Shown here: positions 6,062 through 6,133 of the stretch, in pieces | Layout: the number at the start of each line of letters is the position of its first letter | Position numbering within the stretch: the stretch's first letter is position 1 | From: an uncultured Cytophagaceae bacterium | GTDB taxonomy: Bacteria; Bacteroidota; Bacteroidia; Cytophagales; Spirosomataceae | Assembly (NCBI GenBank): GCA_903837305.1 | Contig: CAILUB010000339.1 | Coordinates: 1-6,133, forward strand | Reading direction: 5' to 3' | Length of the DNA stretch: 6,133 nt | Notes under the pieces: model-generated | What the model saw: the letters and a program-made list of their open reading frames with translations, nothing else | The model's database searches: none | Told to the model about the DNA's origin: nothing | Translations under genes and position numbers: made by a program

Positions 6062-6133
6062 TTATTCGCGGTATAGAACCTGTAAAAGTGTTTGGCCGAC
6101 CGCTTTCAGGGTCGATTTGTCGATGTTAGCTAA
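6062..6133 (-). CDS. C-terminal 23 residues of an unidentified protein (cut by window edge)
   Basis: On the - strand the frame is open from the right edge to TAA at 6064-6062. It encodes 23 residues that include LANIDKSTLKAVGQTLL and end LYRE. The stop is three bases before the gcvT start codon, and the spacing matches the tight packing of the genes downstream, which supports a real gene end and first-visible-gene status in the operon. The tail vaguely recalls the end of M28-type zinc peptidases, where an 'xxDKIDxxTLxxVxQ' style helix closes the domain, but 23 residues are too few to name the family. Confidence 0.6.
   Translation of the reverse strand, partial: LANIDKSTLKAVGQTLLQVLYRE

Overview
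The window looks like ordinary chromosomal DNA from a member of the Bacteroidota, most likely a Cytophagales-type bacterium; the lineage below phylum is a guess. The reasons are an OmpA-family protein with the Bacteroidota-style order (end of a PD40-type propeller, a carboxypeptidase-regulatory-like beta domain, then an OmpA C-terminal domain), protein sequences of Bacteroidota type, and the lack of a Shine-Dalgarno sequence before any start codon I could examine. There is no rRNA, tRNA, CRISPR array, insertion sequence or phage gene.

Layout: two gene groups converge. On the + strand, bases 1-2974 hold the 3' part of an OmpA/PD40 outer-membrane protein gene (cut by the left edge), recJ (single-strand DNA exonuclease) starting one base after the ompA-like stop, and a small four-helix DoxX-like membrane protein gene. 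On the - strand, reading from the right edge, are the last 23 codons of an unidentified gene, then gcvT (glycine cleavage T protein), comB (2-phosphosulfolactate phosphatase family) and thrC (threonine synthase). The - strand junctions are very tight (3 nt gap, 1 nt gap, 4 nt ATGA overlap), so this is almost certainly one operon whose promoter lies outside the window. The largest gap without a gene is 36 bases (2573-2608), so the window is nearly all coding.

The two groups meet tail to tail and overlap by 9 bp. The stop codon of each gene is the reverse complement of a TTA leucine codon in the other. The clear rho-independent terminator for the + strand group lies 24 bases beyond the doxX-like stop, inside the thrC coding sequence, where it also encodes ThrC residues 414-424.

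Functionally the window mixes envelope (OmpA/PD40, DoxX-like), DNA repair (RecJ) and amino-acid/one-carbon metabolism (GcvT, ThrC) with a ComB-family phosphatase whose role in this phylum is unclear. I found no convincing undescribed system. The points most worth a second look are the ComB-ThrC coupling, the terminator embedded in thrC, and a 15-bp in-frame repeat array in the OmpA-like gene.
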